NCBI RefSeq assembly: GCF_013391415.1
Contig: NZ_JACAXB010000017.1
Location: forward strand, 62,001 to 126,000
Length of the DNA stretch: 64,000 nt
Reading direction: 5' to 3'
From: Aquitalea sp. LB_tupeE
Lineage (GTDB): Bacteria > Pseudomonadota > Gammaproteobacteria > Burkholderiales > Chromobacteriaceae
Under the pieces are notes generated by a model. It ran no database searches. It was not told the origin of the DNA and worked only from the letters and a program-made list of their open reading frames with translations. Positions 33,358 to 43,385 of the stretch are shown piece by piece (position 1 is the first letter of the stretch; the number at the start of each line of letters is the position of its first letter). The position numbers and the translations under genes were made by a program.

Positions 33358-35124
33358 ATGCAGATATCGGGCGCGGAAATCCTGGTCCGTTGCCTGCAGG
33401 AAGAAGGGGTCGAATTTCTGTTCGGCTACCCCGGCGGCGCGGTTCTGGAAATTTATGATGCCATCTTCCGGCAGGACAAATTCAAGCACGTTCTGGTACG
33501 TCATGAGCAGGCTGCCGTGCACGCGGCGGATGCCTACTCGCGTTCCAGCGACAAGGTGGGCGTTGCACTGGTGACCTCCGGTCCGGGTGCCACCAATGCC
33601 GTCACCGGCATTGCCACGGCCTATATGGACTCCATTCCAATGGTGGTGATTTCCGGCCAGGTGGCGACGCCCGCCATCGGCCTGGACGCCTTCCAGGAAG
33701 TGGACATGGTGGGCATTACCCGTCCGTGTGTGAAGCACAACTTCCTGGTCAAGGACATCAACGACCTGGCGGCCACCATCAAGAAAGCCTTTTACATTGC
33801 CAAGAGCGGCCGTCCCGGCCCCGTGGTGGTGGATATTCCCAAGGATGTCACCCAGCAAAGTGCCGAATTCCACTACCCGGAAAACGTGCACATCCGTTCC
33901 TATGTGCCTGCCACCCGCGGCCATCCGGGACAGATCAAGAAGGCCATCAACCTTCTGCTGGAAGCCAAGCGTCCGTACATTTATGTCGGTGGCGGTGCCG
34001 TACAGGGCAATGCTGCAGCCGAAGTCACCGAACTGGTGAAGTCGCTGGGCCTGCCGTGTACCAACACCCTGATGGGCTTGGGTGCCTATCCGGGTTCTGA
34101 TCCGCAATTCCTCGGCATGCTGGGCATGCACGGTACTTACGAAGCCAATATGGCGATGCAGTACTGTGATGTGCTGATTGCCATCGGTGCGCGTTTTGAC
34201 GACCGCGTGATCAGCGTGCCTTCGCACTTCCTGTCGCAGCCGAAGAAGATCATCCACATCGACGTGGACCCGTCTTCCATCTCCAAACGCGTGAAGGTGG
34301 ACGTACCCATCGTGGGCGACGTCAAGCACGTGTTGCGCGAAATGCTGGACATCCTGCGTCAGTCCGGTCAGAAGCCGGATGCCGCTCACCTGGCTGGCTG
34401 GTGGAAGCAGATCGAAGAATGGCGTGGTCACAACAGCCTGCTGTACACCCCGTCCACCGAGCTGATCAAGCCGCAATACGTGGTGGAAAAGCTGTACGAG
34501 ATTACCGGCGGCAAGGCCATCATTGCCTCTGATGTGGGACAACATCAGATGTGGGCGGCCCAGTATTACAAGTTTGATAATCCAAAGCAGTGGCTCAATT
34601 CCGGCGGCTTGGGTACCATGGGCTTCGGTTTGCCGGCAGCCATGGGCGCGCAACTGGCCAATCCGGATGCAACCGTCGCCTGTATCACCGGCGAAGGCTC
34701 CATCCAGATGAACATCCAGGAGCTGTCCACCTGCAAGCAATACCATACCCCGGTCAAGGTGGTGGCGCTGAACAACCGCTACCTGGGCATGGTGCGCCAG
34801 TGGCAGGAATTCTTCTACGGAACCCGTTACTCCGAGTCCTACATGGACGCGTTGCCGGACTTCGTGAAGGTGGCCGAGGCCTATGGCCACGTTGGCTTCA
34901 AGATTGAAAACCCGTCCGATGTAGAACCGGTGTTGCGCGAGGCGTTTGGCCCTGCGTTGAAGGAGCGCCTGGTATTCCTCGACTTCCGTACTGATCAGTC
35001 CGAGAACGTGTTCCCGATGATCCAGAACGGCAAGGGCCTGGACCAGATGGACTTGCCGCCGCACATGCGCGATGTCCAGCAGCTTCCTTTCGAGAACAAC
35101 CGTGACTACGGCAATATGTGCTGA
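33358..35124 (+). CDS. ilvI: Acetolactate synthase, large (catalytic) subunit
   Basis: The enzyme condenses two pyruvates (or pyruvate with 2-oxobutyrate) in branched-chain amino acid synthesis, using ThDP, Mg2+ and FAD. The 588-residue protein has the catalytic glutamate in VRHEQAAVHAADAY, SGPGATNAVTGIATAY, the FAD-binding middle domain and the ThDP motif TGEGSIQMNIQEL ending in ALNNRYLGMVRQWQ. The GEGS variant of GDGS is, as I recall, usual in betaproteobacteria. It is followed directly by ilvH. A promoter candidate TTGACC (33257-33262) lies about 100 nt upstream. Confidence 0.97.
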   Translation: MQISGAEILVRCLQEEGVEFLFGYPGGAVLEIYDAIFRQDKFKHVLVRHEQAAVHAADAYSRSSDKVGVALVTSGPGATNAVTGIATAYMDSIPMVVISGQVATPAIGLDAFQEVDMVGITRPCVKHNFLVKDINDLAATIKKAFYIAKSGRPGPVVVDIPKDVTQQSAEFHYPENVHIRSYVPATRGHPGQIKKAINLLLEAKRPYIYVGGGAVQGNAAAEVTELVKSLGLPCTNTLMGLGAYPGSDPQFLGMLGMHGTYEANMAMQYCDVLIAIGARFDDRVISVPSHFLSQPKKIIHIDVDPSSISKRVKVDVPIVGDVKHVLREMLDILRQSGQKPDAAHLAGWWKQIEEWRGHNSLLYTPSTELIKPQYVVEKLYEITGGKAIIASDVGQHQMWAAQYYKFDNPKQWLNSGGLGTMGFGLPAAMGAQLANPDATVACITGEGSIQMNIQELSTCKQYHTPVKVVALNNRYLGMVRQWQEFFYGTRYSESYMDALPDFVKVAEAYGHVGFKIENPSDVEPVLREAFGPALKERLVFLDFRTDQSENVFPMIQNGKGLDQMDLPPHMRDVQQLPFENNRDYGNMC

Positions 35125-35134
35125 GGCGGACGGT

Positions 35135-35626
35135 ATGAGACATATTCTTTCGATCTTGCTGGAAAACGAAGCGGGCGCACTGTCCCGCGTGGTGGGCCTG
35201 TTTTCGGCCCGGGCTTACAACATTGACTCTCTGACGGTGTCGACTACCGAGGATGCGACACTGTCACGGATGACGATCGTCACGCATGGTTCTGACGAAG
35301 TCATCGAGCAGATCACCAAGCAGCTCAACAAGCTGATCGAGGTGGTCAAGGTGATAGACCTCAACGAATCCGAGCACATCGAACGCGAGATGATGCTGAT
35401 CAAGGTGCGCGCTACCGGCAAAGACCGGGAAGAAATGAAGCGCATGGCGGATATTTTCCGCGGTCGCATCATCGATGTTACGGAAAAGACATACACCATC
35501 GAGCTGACTGGTACGAGCGACAAGCTGGGGGCCTTTATCGAGGCCATTGACCGCGCAGTGATCCTGGAAACGGTCCGTACTGGCGCATCCGGCATTGGCC
35601 GTGGTGAACGGGTTCTGAAAATCTGA
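35135..35626 (+). CDS. ilvH: Acetolactate synthase, small (regulatory) subunit
   Basis: The 163-residue regulatory subunit activates the large subunit and confers valine feedback inhibition. It begins MRHILSILLENEAGALSRVVGLFSARAYNIDSLTVS, an ACT domain, followed by the C-terminal domain from about residue 80 (MMLIKVRATGKDREEMKRMADIFRGRIIDV). It starts ten bases after the ilvI stop, so both are made from one transcript; longer in-frame starts lie inside ilvI. Confidence 0.97.
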   Translation: MRHILSILLENEAGALSRVVGLFSARAYNIDSLTVSTTEDATLSRMTIVTHGSDEVIEQITKQLNKLIEVVKVIDLNESEHIEREMMLIKVRATGKDREEMKRMADIFRGRIIDVTEKTYTIELTGTSDKLGAFIEAIDRAVILETVRTGASGIGRGERVLKI

Positions 35627-35675
35627 TATATCTATACATCTGGCGGCGGGCCACAGCAGGTGGCCGCCCGGATAA

Positions 35676-36707
<1,032 letters not shown>

Positions 36708-36729
36708 TTTCGAAGTCGGTCAGTGTACA

Positions 36730-36755
36730 AAGCCGGGGCAACCCGGCTTTTTTCA
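36730..36755 (+). terminator. Terminator after ilvC
   Basis: AAGCCGGG and CCCGGCTT around GCAA, followed by TTTTTC. It ends the ilvIHC operon. Confidence 0.88.
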
Positions 36756-36935
36756 TTGCCAGGGCCCTGCCGGGTATGGGGTCTGGCACAGTTTTGCTGC
36801 TGACAGCGGCTTGGATTACACTATGCGGTTCTGCGCCACGGCGCCCGATTTATCCAGATCGTCGACGCATTGACTACCGGCTTGCCTTGCTGCCGGTTCA
36901 GCGCCGTATCGACTGTTTCGCTTACGGATAACTTC

Positions 36936-37688
36936 ATGATGCATGAACCCGTTCCGGGCAAGCCTTCCCTGCGCCGCCAGGGTATTTACCTGTTGCCCAA
37001 CTCCTTTACCCTGGCCGCGCTGTTTGCCGGTTTCTACGCCATCGTCCAGGCGATGAACCAGAACTTCCAGATTGCCGCTGTGGCCATTTTTGTTGCCATG
37101 ATTCTGGATGGCATGGATGGCCGCGTTGCCCGTCTGACGCACAGCCAGAGTGCGTTTGGTGCCGAGTTTGACAGCCTGTCGGACATGGTGAGCTTTGGTG
37201 TGGCCCCGGCGCTGGTGGCCTATGAATGGCTGCTCAAAGACATGGGCAAGCTGGGCTGGATGGTGGCTTTCATACATTGTGCCGGTGCAGCGCTGCGGCT
37301 GGCCCGCTTCAACACCATGATAGGCAGTACCGACAAACGCTGGTTTACCGGCCTGCCCAGCCCGGCTGCCGCGGCGCTGGTGGCCGGGCTGGTGTGGATC
37401 TGCCACGCCTATGACTACACCGGCCTGCCAGGTTTGCAGTGGATTCTGCTGGGCTTTACCGCTTTTTCCGGCATTACCATGGTGACCAATGTGAAGTTCT
37501 GGAGCTTCAAGGAAATCCACCTGCGCCGTCGCGTACCGTTTGTGATGCTGCTGGCGCTGGTGATGGGTTTGCTGCTGCTGATGTCCGAGCCACCGCTGGT
37601 GCTGTTTGGTTTCTTTGTCTGCTATGCGCTGTCCGGCTATGTGATGGCTGCCTGGCGCTGGTGCAAGCCGAAGCCCGAGATGCTTTGA
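36936..37688 (+). CDS. pssA: CDP-diacylglycerol-serine O-phosphatidyltransferase
   Basis: This membrane enzyme makes phosphatidylserine, the precursor of phosphatidylethanolamine. The 250-residue protein has the CDP-alcohol phosphotransferase motif near residues 60-85, read from DGMDGRVARLTHSQSAFG into the continuing EFDSLSDMVSFG, and about eight membrane helices; it is the type II (Bacillus-like) enzyme rather than the E. coli type. I chose ATG 36936 (MMHEPVPGKPSLRRQGIYLLPNSFT). Its location between ilvC and leuA is common in betaproteobacteria. Confidence 0.93.
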   Translation: MMHEPVPGKPSLRRQGIYLLPNSFTLAALFAGFYAIVQAMNQNFQIAAVAIFVAMILDGMDGRVARLTHSQSAFGAEFDSLSDMVSFGVAPALVAYEWLLKDMGKLGWMVAFIHCAGAALRLARFNTMIGSTDKRWFTGLPSPAAAALVAGLVWICHAYDYTGLPGLQWILLGFTAFSGITMVTNVKFWSFKEIHLRRRVPFVMLLALVMGLLLLMSEPPLVLFGFFVCYALSGYVMAAWRWCKPKPEML

Positions 37689-37712
37689 AACTGCTGTCGC
37701 TTGTACAGATCA

Positions 37713-37745
37713 CCCCGTTTACGCTTGGCGTAACGGGGTTTTTTA
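37713..37745 (+). terminator. Terminator after pssA
   Basis: CCCCGTTACGC-type arms (CCCCGTTTACGC and GCGTAACGGGG) around TTG, followed by six T and ATT. It separates pssA from the leuA regulatory region. Confidence 0.85.
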
Positions 37746-37765
37746 TTGCCCGGCGTGACGTAGGT

Positions 37766-37968
37766 ATTGGACAGAATTGTCCAATTTTTGTCTGAATTGT
37801 TCTGATGACTCAATCCGGATGCTGACGGCTTTTGGTGTCTGGCGTAGCCAGTTTTTATGAAATATTAGACTTAATGTCAAATATTTGCATATTTGACACA
37901 GGATTTTTGATTTTCCAGCCCATGTTGCACTGCGTGTTTGACGAAATATTGTCCAATCGATACATTGG
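37766..37968. promoter_or_regulatory. leuA promoter with several palindromic operator candidates
   Basis: The promoter is TTGACG (37938-37943), 17 nt, TACATT (37961-37966), giving a start near 37973. Palindromes are: ATTGGACA/TGTCCAAT (37766-37785, 4-nt centre); GTCAAATAT/ATATTTGAC (37876-37897, 4-nt centre), with an extra inverted half-site AATATTAGAC (37861-37870); and CCAAT/ATTGG (37953-37968) overlapping spacer and -10. TGTCCAAT recurs at 37950-37957. The stretch is clearly more AT-rich than its surroundings and encodes nothing else. Confidence 0.65.
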
Positions 37969-37994
37969 TTAAAACTTTGCTGCAGGAGCACAAC

Positions 37995-39791
37995 ATGCAA
38001 TTGGACATTGAACGACTGATCGAAGACCTGGGCGGCCCCGGTGCGGTGGCTGAAGGCCTGAGTCAGCTGTTTCCCGATGAGCCGGTCAGCCGTGCAGCAA
38101 TCTACAAATGGAGAGAACGTGGCAGCCTGCCGCTGTCACAGTTGAACAAACTGGCGCAACTCGCCGCCAGCCAGGGCAAGAGATTCGATTTCAACGATTA
38201 CCTGAACGCCGCCGGGACAGCAGCACAGGGACAAGGGAGAGCATTCGACATGGGCGACCGTCTTTACATTTTTGATACCACCTTGCGTGATGGCGAGCAG
38301 TCGCCGGGCGCTTCCATGACCAAGGAAGAAAAGATCCGTATCGCCCGTCAGCTGGAACGTCTGGGTGTGGATGTGATCGAGGCCGGTTTTGCCGCTGCCA
38401 GCCCGGGTGATGCTGAAGCCATCCGCGCCATTGCCGAGGTGATCAAGGATTCCACCGTCTGTAGCCTGGCCCGCGCCAACGAGCGCGATGTGCGTGCCGC
38501 CGGTGAGGCCATCAAGCCTGCTGCGCGTGGTCGCATCCACACGTTCATTGCCACCAGCCCCATCCACATGGAAAAGAAGCTGCGCATGAGCCCGGATGAA
38601 GTGGTGGCCGCAGCAGTAAAGGCGGTGCAGATTGCCCGTGAATACACCGACGATGTCGAATTTTCCGCCGAAGACGCCTTGCGCTCGGACATCGACTTCC
38701 TCGCCCGCATCTTTGGCGAAGTGATCAAGGCCGGTGCCACCACGCTGAACGTACCGGATACCGTGGGCTACGCCGTGCCGCGTGCCACCGAGGCTTTCTT
38801 CCGTGAGCTGATCAGCAAGACGCCGGGTGGCGACAAGGTGATCTGGTCCGCCCATTGCCACAACGACCTGGGCATGGCGGTGGCCAACAGCCTGGCCGCA
38901 GTTCTGGGTGGTGCCCGTCAGGTGGAATGCACCATCAACGGCTTGGGTGAACGTGCCGGTAATGCCGCGCTGGAAGAAATCGTCATGGCCGTGCGTACCC
39001 GCAAGGATATCTTTGCCGTGGAAACCCGTGTCGATGCCACCCAGATCGTGCCGGCGTCCAAGCTGGTGTCCACCGTCACCGGCTATCCGGTGCAACCGAA
39101 CAAGGCCATTGTCGGTGCCAACGCCTTTGCCCATGAGTCCGGCATCCATCAGGATGGCGTGCTCAAGCATCGCGAAACCTACGAAATCATGTCCGCCGAA
39201 AGCGTGGGCTGGAGTGCCAACCGCCTGACGCTGGGCAAATTGTCCGGTCGCAATGCCTTCAAGACCAAGTTGACCGATCTTGGCATCGTGCTGGATAGCG
39301 AAGAGGCACTGAACGCCGCTTTCGCCCGCTTCAAGGACCTTGCCGACCGCAAACGCGAAATTTTCGACGAAGACCTGCACGCGCTGGTGTCGGACGAAAT
39401 GGTGTCCACCCTGCAGGAGGACTACAAGTTCGTGTCGCTGAAGATCAACACCGAAACCGGTGAGGCCCCGCAAGCTGCCATCGTGTTTGTCGAACACGGC
39501 GTGGAAAAGCGCTGTGAATCCAGCGGCTCCGGCCCGGTGGATGCCGCCTTCAAGGCCATCGAAAGCACGGTCAACAGCGCGGCCGAACTGGAACTGTACT
39601 CAGTGAACGCCATTACCAAGGGCACCGAATCGCAGGGCGAAGTCACCGTGCGTCTGGCCAAGGACGGCCGTGTGGTGAATGGTCAGGGTGCTGATACCGA
39701 CGTGATTGTGGCCAGTGCCAAGGCTTATCTGTCCGCACTGAACAAGCTGAGCAACCGTCAGGAGCGTGTGAAGGCACAAGGCGACGTTTGA
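37995..39791 (+). CDS. leuA: 2-isopropylmalate synthase with N-terminal helix-turn-helix-like extension
   Basis: LeuA condenses acetyl-CoA with 2-oxoisovalerate, committing carbon to leucine. From residue 86 the protein is canonical ([50 protein letters not shown]), with the C-terminal leucine-binding domain from about residue 475. Residues 1-75 are extra: [19 protein letters not shown] and [20 protein letters not shown] resemble a YdaS/Cro-like DNA-binding domain. ATG 37995 has GGAG upstream and lies about 22 nt after the predicted transcription start. A second ATG at 38250, with AAGGGAGA (38233-38240) before it, would give normal-length LeuA (513 residues), so two products are possible. Confidence 0.92.
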   Translation: MQLDIERLIEDLGGPGAVAEGLSQLFPDEPVSRAAIYKWRERGSLPLSQLNKLAQLAASQGKRFDFNDYLNAAGTAAQGQGRAFDMGDRLYIFDTTLRDGEQSPGASMTKEEKIRIARQLERLGVDVIEAGFAAASPGDAEAIRAIAEVIKDSTVCSLARANERDVRAAGEAIKPAARGRIHTFIATSPIHMEKKLRMSPDEVVAAAVKAVQIAREYTDDVEFSAEDALRSDIDFLARIFGEVIKAGATTLNVPDTVGYAVPRATEAFFRELISKTPGGDKVIWSAHCHNDLGMAVANSLAAVLGGARQVECTINGLGERAGNAALEEIVMAVRTRKDIFAVETRVDATQIVPASKLVSTVTGYPVQPNKAIVGANAFAHESGIHQDGVLKHRETYEIMSAESVGWSANRLTLGKLSGRNAFKTKLTDLGIVLDSEEALNAAFARFKDLADRKREIFDEDLHALVSDEMVSTLQEDYKFVSLKINTETGEAPQAAIVFVEHGVEKRCESSGSGPVDAAFKAIESTVNSAAELELYSVNAITKGTESQGEVTVRLAKDGRVVNGQGADTDVIVASAKAYLSALNKLSNRQERVKAQGDV

Positions 39792-40105
39792 TGATTCGAT
39801 TTTGTTTTCAGCCGGGCTAACTGCCACAGCCCGGGACTGGTCTGACGGATTTTCCCCATCCCGTTCCCGTCAGGCCGGACCCGCCCGGTGGCAGCCATCC
39901 GGCAACAGGTTTCAGTTCACCCTTTGATTGAAACCACAGGCTCACAAGGCCGCTTCCCATTCAGCCCCGGCTCACAAGGCCAGTGCGGCAGACAGCCGAC
40001 CCAGGAGGTCGGCGTTGTCGCGCTGGCGGGCTGACACCCGTCTTACTCTCCCGCCTGTCCCGCGTTATCATCGCGCCTGCTTCATTCATGCAAGGCACCC
40101 ACATC
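39792..40105. other. Intergenic stretch between leuA and bioD
   Basis: No gene or clear terminator is visible. A 13-bp direct repeat GGCTCACAAGGCC occurs at 39939-39951 and 39969-39981, 30 bp apart, of unknown meaning. Confidence 0.5.
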
Positions 40106-40747
40106 ATGTCCCAGGGATTTTTCATTACCGGCACCGATACCGAAATCGGCAAAACCCATTCCGCCATCGCGCTGATCCGCCATTGGCAGGCACAGGGCCA
40201 GCGGGTACTGGCGATGAAGCCGGTGGCTTCGGGCTGTGAAATTCTGCTGGACGGCAGCTGGCTGAATGATGATGTTGCCCGGCTGGTAGCCGCCACCGGC
40301 CAGCAGGATCTGGACCTGATGAACCCCTACCGCTTTTTGCCGCCGGTATCGCCGCACATCGCCGCGCGTGAGGCCGGGGTAGACATTTCGCTGGAACATA
40401 TCGTCAGCCACTACCGGCAACTGGCAGCGCAGGCGGACACCGTGCTGGTGGAAGCCGCCGGAGGCTGGCTGGCCCCGGTGGCGGATGGTGTGTACATGGA
40501 AGACATGGCGCGGGCGCTGCAACTGCCGGTGATTCTGGTGGTGGGCATGCGGCTGGGCTGCATCAACCATGCCTTGCTGACGGTGCGGGCCATACAGGCA
40601 TCCGGCCTGACATTGGCGGGCTGGGTGGCCAACCGGGTCGTGCCACAACAGCTGGCCTATGCCGACAATCTGGCTACCCTGCAAGCCGCCATCGATGCGC
40701 CCTTGTTGCTGGAACTGCCTTATGAAGACAAGGCGGTCAATGATTGA
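40106..40747 (+). CDS. bioD: Dethiobiotin synthetase
   Basis: BioD carboxylates and closes 7,8-diaminopelargonic acid to dethiobiotin with CO2 and ATP. The 213-residue protein has the P-loop FFITGTDTEIGKTHSAIAL, MKPVASGCE, VEAAGGWLAPV and GWVANRV, all typical. I chose ATG 40106; ATG 40088 is also in frame and would add six residues. No bioA, bioF or bioB lies beside it. Its stop overlaps the end of the convergent HD-GYP gene by 11 bases. Confidence 0.93.
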   Translation: MSQGFFITGTDTEIGKTHSAIALIRHWQAQGQRVLAMKPVASGCEILLDGSWLNDDVARLVAATGQQDLDLMNPYRFLPPVSPHIAAREAGVDISLEHIVSHYRQLAAQADTVLVEAAGGWLAPVADGVYMEDMARALQLPVILVVGMRLGCINHALLTVRAIQASGLTLAGWVANRVVPQQLAYADNLATLQAAIDAPLLLELPYEDKAVND

Positions 40748-41999
40748 CCGGGCTGGCCAGCAGCGTGCTGCTCAAGGCCTGGAACAACATGCTGTCATCC
40801 GGCCCCAGTCTGTCTTGGGACAAACTGACATCCCGGCCCAGATTGCGTAGTCGCCAGGCAATTTCCTGGCAGACCAGCATGATTTCCAGTTGCAGGTCTT
40901 CTTCTTGTGCCAGCGGCTGGCCGCCTTGCATGCCGGTACTGAACAGCGAACGCTGAATGCCATCAAACTGGCTCAGGCAGCGCTGGAGCACGGCTGCCCC
41001 GTTACTGCCCAGTTTTTCTTCCTGCAGGTTCAGCAGCAAATGCGTGATTTCCCCGATGTGCTTGAGCAGACCATGCAAGGTGGCTGTGGCATTACCTGCT
41101 TTGTCCCCTGCGGGTGTGGGCTGGTGTTGCCGCAGCAGGCGGCTGAGCAAGGACACCGACGGGCGATGGAACTCGCCCGGAATGATGCGTAGTGCGATAT
41201 CCAGCCTTTGGTGGGCATGGGGTTGATGCAACAGCATCTGGGTGGCCATGTCCGCCACGGCAATGATTTGTCCGGCCACACCCAGCTGCTTTTCTTTCTC
41301 CCGACGCGGATAGCCACTGCCATCCAGCCGTTCGTGGTGCTGCAAGATGGCCAGGGCGATGGCTTCCAGCTGTGCATGCTGGCCCAGCTGCAACATCTGG
41401 CGGTAGCCGATCAAGGGATGCGTCAGGCGCACCCGCCATTGGCTGTCATCGGCGGTTTTGCTCTGGCGGGGTGTCTGATAAAGCTCCCCGATGTCATGAA
41501 ACAGGGCTGCCAGTGCAATTTGCTCCAGCAGGGCGCTGGATTGACCTGTACGCATTGCTAGTCCCAGGCTGATCAGGCAGCACAGCAGGCTGTGCCCCAG
41601 TTGCTGTTTTTCTTCCAGCATGGCTAGCAGCACCAGCAGCGCGTGATTGAGCGGCAAGTCTTCCAGTACGGCAAGGCAGGCATGGCGATGTGCCGGCTTT
41701 TCCAGCAGTGTCTGTAACAGCCAGTGTTGTTCCAGTAGCTGACGAAAGCGTTCATGCAGTACGCGATGGCCAGCAAACTGCGGCAAGGCCAGGCTGGCTT
41801 CCAGTGGTGTGCGCAGCTGGTGTTGCGGCAGGGCTTGAACATGTTTTTCCTGCAAGGTCATGCCGCTGCGCAGCAGGATGCTGCCGTCCTGCGCTGCCAG
41901 GGTGTGTTCCACCACAATCGGCTGACGGGCCATCAAGCCGGACAGGGAGGCAAGAAAATGCGGGTTGGCGCTGAACTGAGCACGACTGGCATTGGGCAT
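40737..41999 (-). CDS. HD-GYP domain protein, putative cyclic-di-GMP phosphodiesterase
   Basis: The 420-residue protein lacks membrane segments. The N-terminal part is unrecognised (about 1-130). The HD-GYP domain (about 130-290) shows AALFHDIGELYQTP with the HD metal pair, LTHPLIGYRQM and HHERLDGSGYPR with the GYP motif, then VADMATQMLLH. A helical C-terminal region follows. HD-GYP enzymes hydrolyse c-di-GMP to pGpG or GMP. It is divergent from the cytochrome oxidase cluster across 243 nt of AT-rich DNA with no other gene. Confidence 0.88.
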   Translation of the reverse strand: MPNASRAQFSANPHFLASLSGLMARQPIVVEHTLAAQDGSILLRSGMTLQEKHVQALPQHQLRTPLEASLALPQFAGHRVLHERFRQLLEQHWLLQTLLEKPAHRHACLAVLEDLPLNHALLVLLAMLEEKQQLGHSLLCCLISLGLAMRTGQSSALLEQIALAALFHDIGELYQTPRQSKTADDSQWRVRLTHPLIGYRQMLQLGQHAQLEAIALAILQHHERLDGSGYPRREKEKQLGVAGQIIAVADMATQMLLHQPHAHQRLDIALRIIPGEFHRPSVSLLSRLLRQHQPTPAGDKAGNATATLHGLLKHIGEITHLLLNLQEEKLGSNGAAVLQRCLSQFDGIQRSLFSTGMQGGQPLAQEEDLQLEIMLVCQEIAWRLRNLGRDVSLSQDRLGPDDSMLFQALSSTLLASPVNH

Positions 42000-42242
42000 G
42001 ATGGATGTCTGCGGTGTGGGCTGGCAGGTTTTAGCAGTAAATGATGTGGACTAATCGTCATTATTTGCCATCGTAACCCAATTACAAGTTCATGCATTTT
42101 GAATTTACATCGCTACCGCAGTGTGACATAAAAGATTCTTGTTTTTATTTTCATCTGACCTAGCATTGCAAACAGCTGTTGAATTTTGTTGTCAGTGTTT
42201 GAACAGGCCGCCAGCCATCCTGCGGCCGGAAAAGGGGGACGC

Positions 42243-43376
42243 ATGTCCTGCCTTCGCCTCTGCGGCATCAGCGCCATATGGTTTGTCCTCCACAGCACCG
42301 CCGTGCAAGGGGAAACTGCGGCTTTCAATCTGCAGGCCCCCGCCACTTCTCTGGCCAGACTGGAATACGACCTGCACAGCATGCTGCTGTGGGTGACCGG
42401 GCTTATCTTCCTGCTGGTGTCGGGCGTGATGCTGTTTGCCATCGTGCGACACCGCAAATCACGCGCTTACCGCGCCAGAACCTTTCACGAAAACACCACG
42501 GTGGAAATCATCTGGACAGTGATTCCACTGCTGATCCTGCTGGCCATTGCCTGGCCGGCCACCCGTGCCGTGCTTAGCCAGAAAAGCACGCATGGCGAGG
42601 ACATGACCATCCGCATTACCGGCTATCAGTGGAAATGGCGTTACGACTATCTGGATGACAATTTCGGTTTTGTCAGCCATCTGTCCACCCCGCGCACCGG
42701 CACTGCGGCCGGTGCCGCACTGCCGGAACATTATCTGCTGGAGGTGGATGAGCCATTGGTACTGCCCACCGGGCGCAAGGTACGGCTGCTGCTGACTGCC
42801 AACGATGTCATCCATTCCTGGTGGGTACCGCAGCTGGGGGTGAAGCAGGATGCGATTCCCGGCTTTCTGCGTGATGCCTGGTTCATGGTGGACAAGCCCG
42901 GCATTTATCGCGGGCAGTGTTCCGAGCTGTGCGGCAAGGACCACGGCTTCATGCCCATTGTGGTGGATGCGCGCAGCCCGGAGGACTATGCCCGCTGGCG
43001 CGATGCCCGGCTGAAACAGGCGGCGACTGCGGCGGATGATCCGGCCAAAGCATGGACGCTGGCGGCGCTGCGCCAGCGGGGCGAAACGGTATACAGCCAG
43101 AACTGCCTGCCCTGTCATCAGGCCAGTGGCAAGGGCATTCCCGGTAATTTCCCGGCGCTGGACGGCTCGCCGGTGGTCAATGGCGACAAGGCCGCGCATC
43201 TGCGCATCGTGTTTTTTGGCAGCCAGCGTAATCCGGCCATGCAGGCCTGGGGCAAGCAGTTGTCGGATACCGATATCGCCGCCGTCATCACTTACGAGCG
43301 TAATGCCTGGGGCAATCATAGCGGGCAGGTGATACAGCCTGCGGAAATCCACGCGCTGCGTGGCAGTAGCGGCTAG
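42243..43376 (+). CDS. coxB: Cytochrome c oxidase subunit II with fused cytochrome c domain
   Basis: Subunit II receives electrons and passes them through the CuA centre. The 377-residue protein has a signal peptide, two membrane helices (about 45-65 and 90-110) and the CuA domain ending with YRGQCSELCGKDHGFMPIVV and, earlier, DVIHSWWVPQLGVKQDAIPG. A cytochrome c domain with heme site YSQNCLPCHQASGKGIPGNFPALDG follows (about 280-375), the caa3-type layout. I chose ATG 42243, which is preceded by GGGGGA. It heads the cox cluster. Confidence 0.95.
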   Translation: MSCLRLCGISAIWFVLHSTAVQGETAAFNLQAPATSLARLEYDLHSMLLWVTGLIFLLVSGVMLFAIVRHRKSRAYRARTFHENTTVEIIWTVIPLLILLAIAWPATRAVLSQKSTHGEDMTIRITGYQWKWRYDYLDDNFGFVSHLSTPRTGTAAGAALPEHYLLEVDEPLVLPTGRKVRLLLTANDVIHSWWVPQLGVKQDAIPGFLRDAWFMVDKPGIYRGQCSELCGKDHGFMPIVVDARSPEDYARWRDARLKQAATAADDPAKAWTLAALRQRGETVYSQNCLPCHQASGKGIPGNFPALDGSPVVNGDKAAHLRIVFFGSQRNPAMQAWGKQLSDTDIAAVITYERNAWGNHSGQVIQPAEIHALRGSSG

Positions 43377-43385
43377 GAGGCGGTC

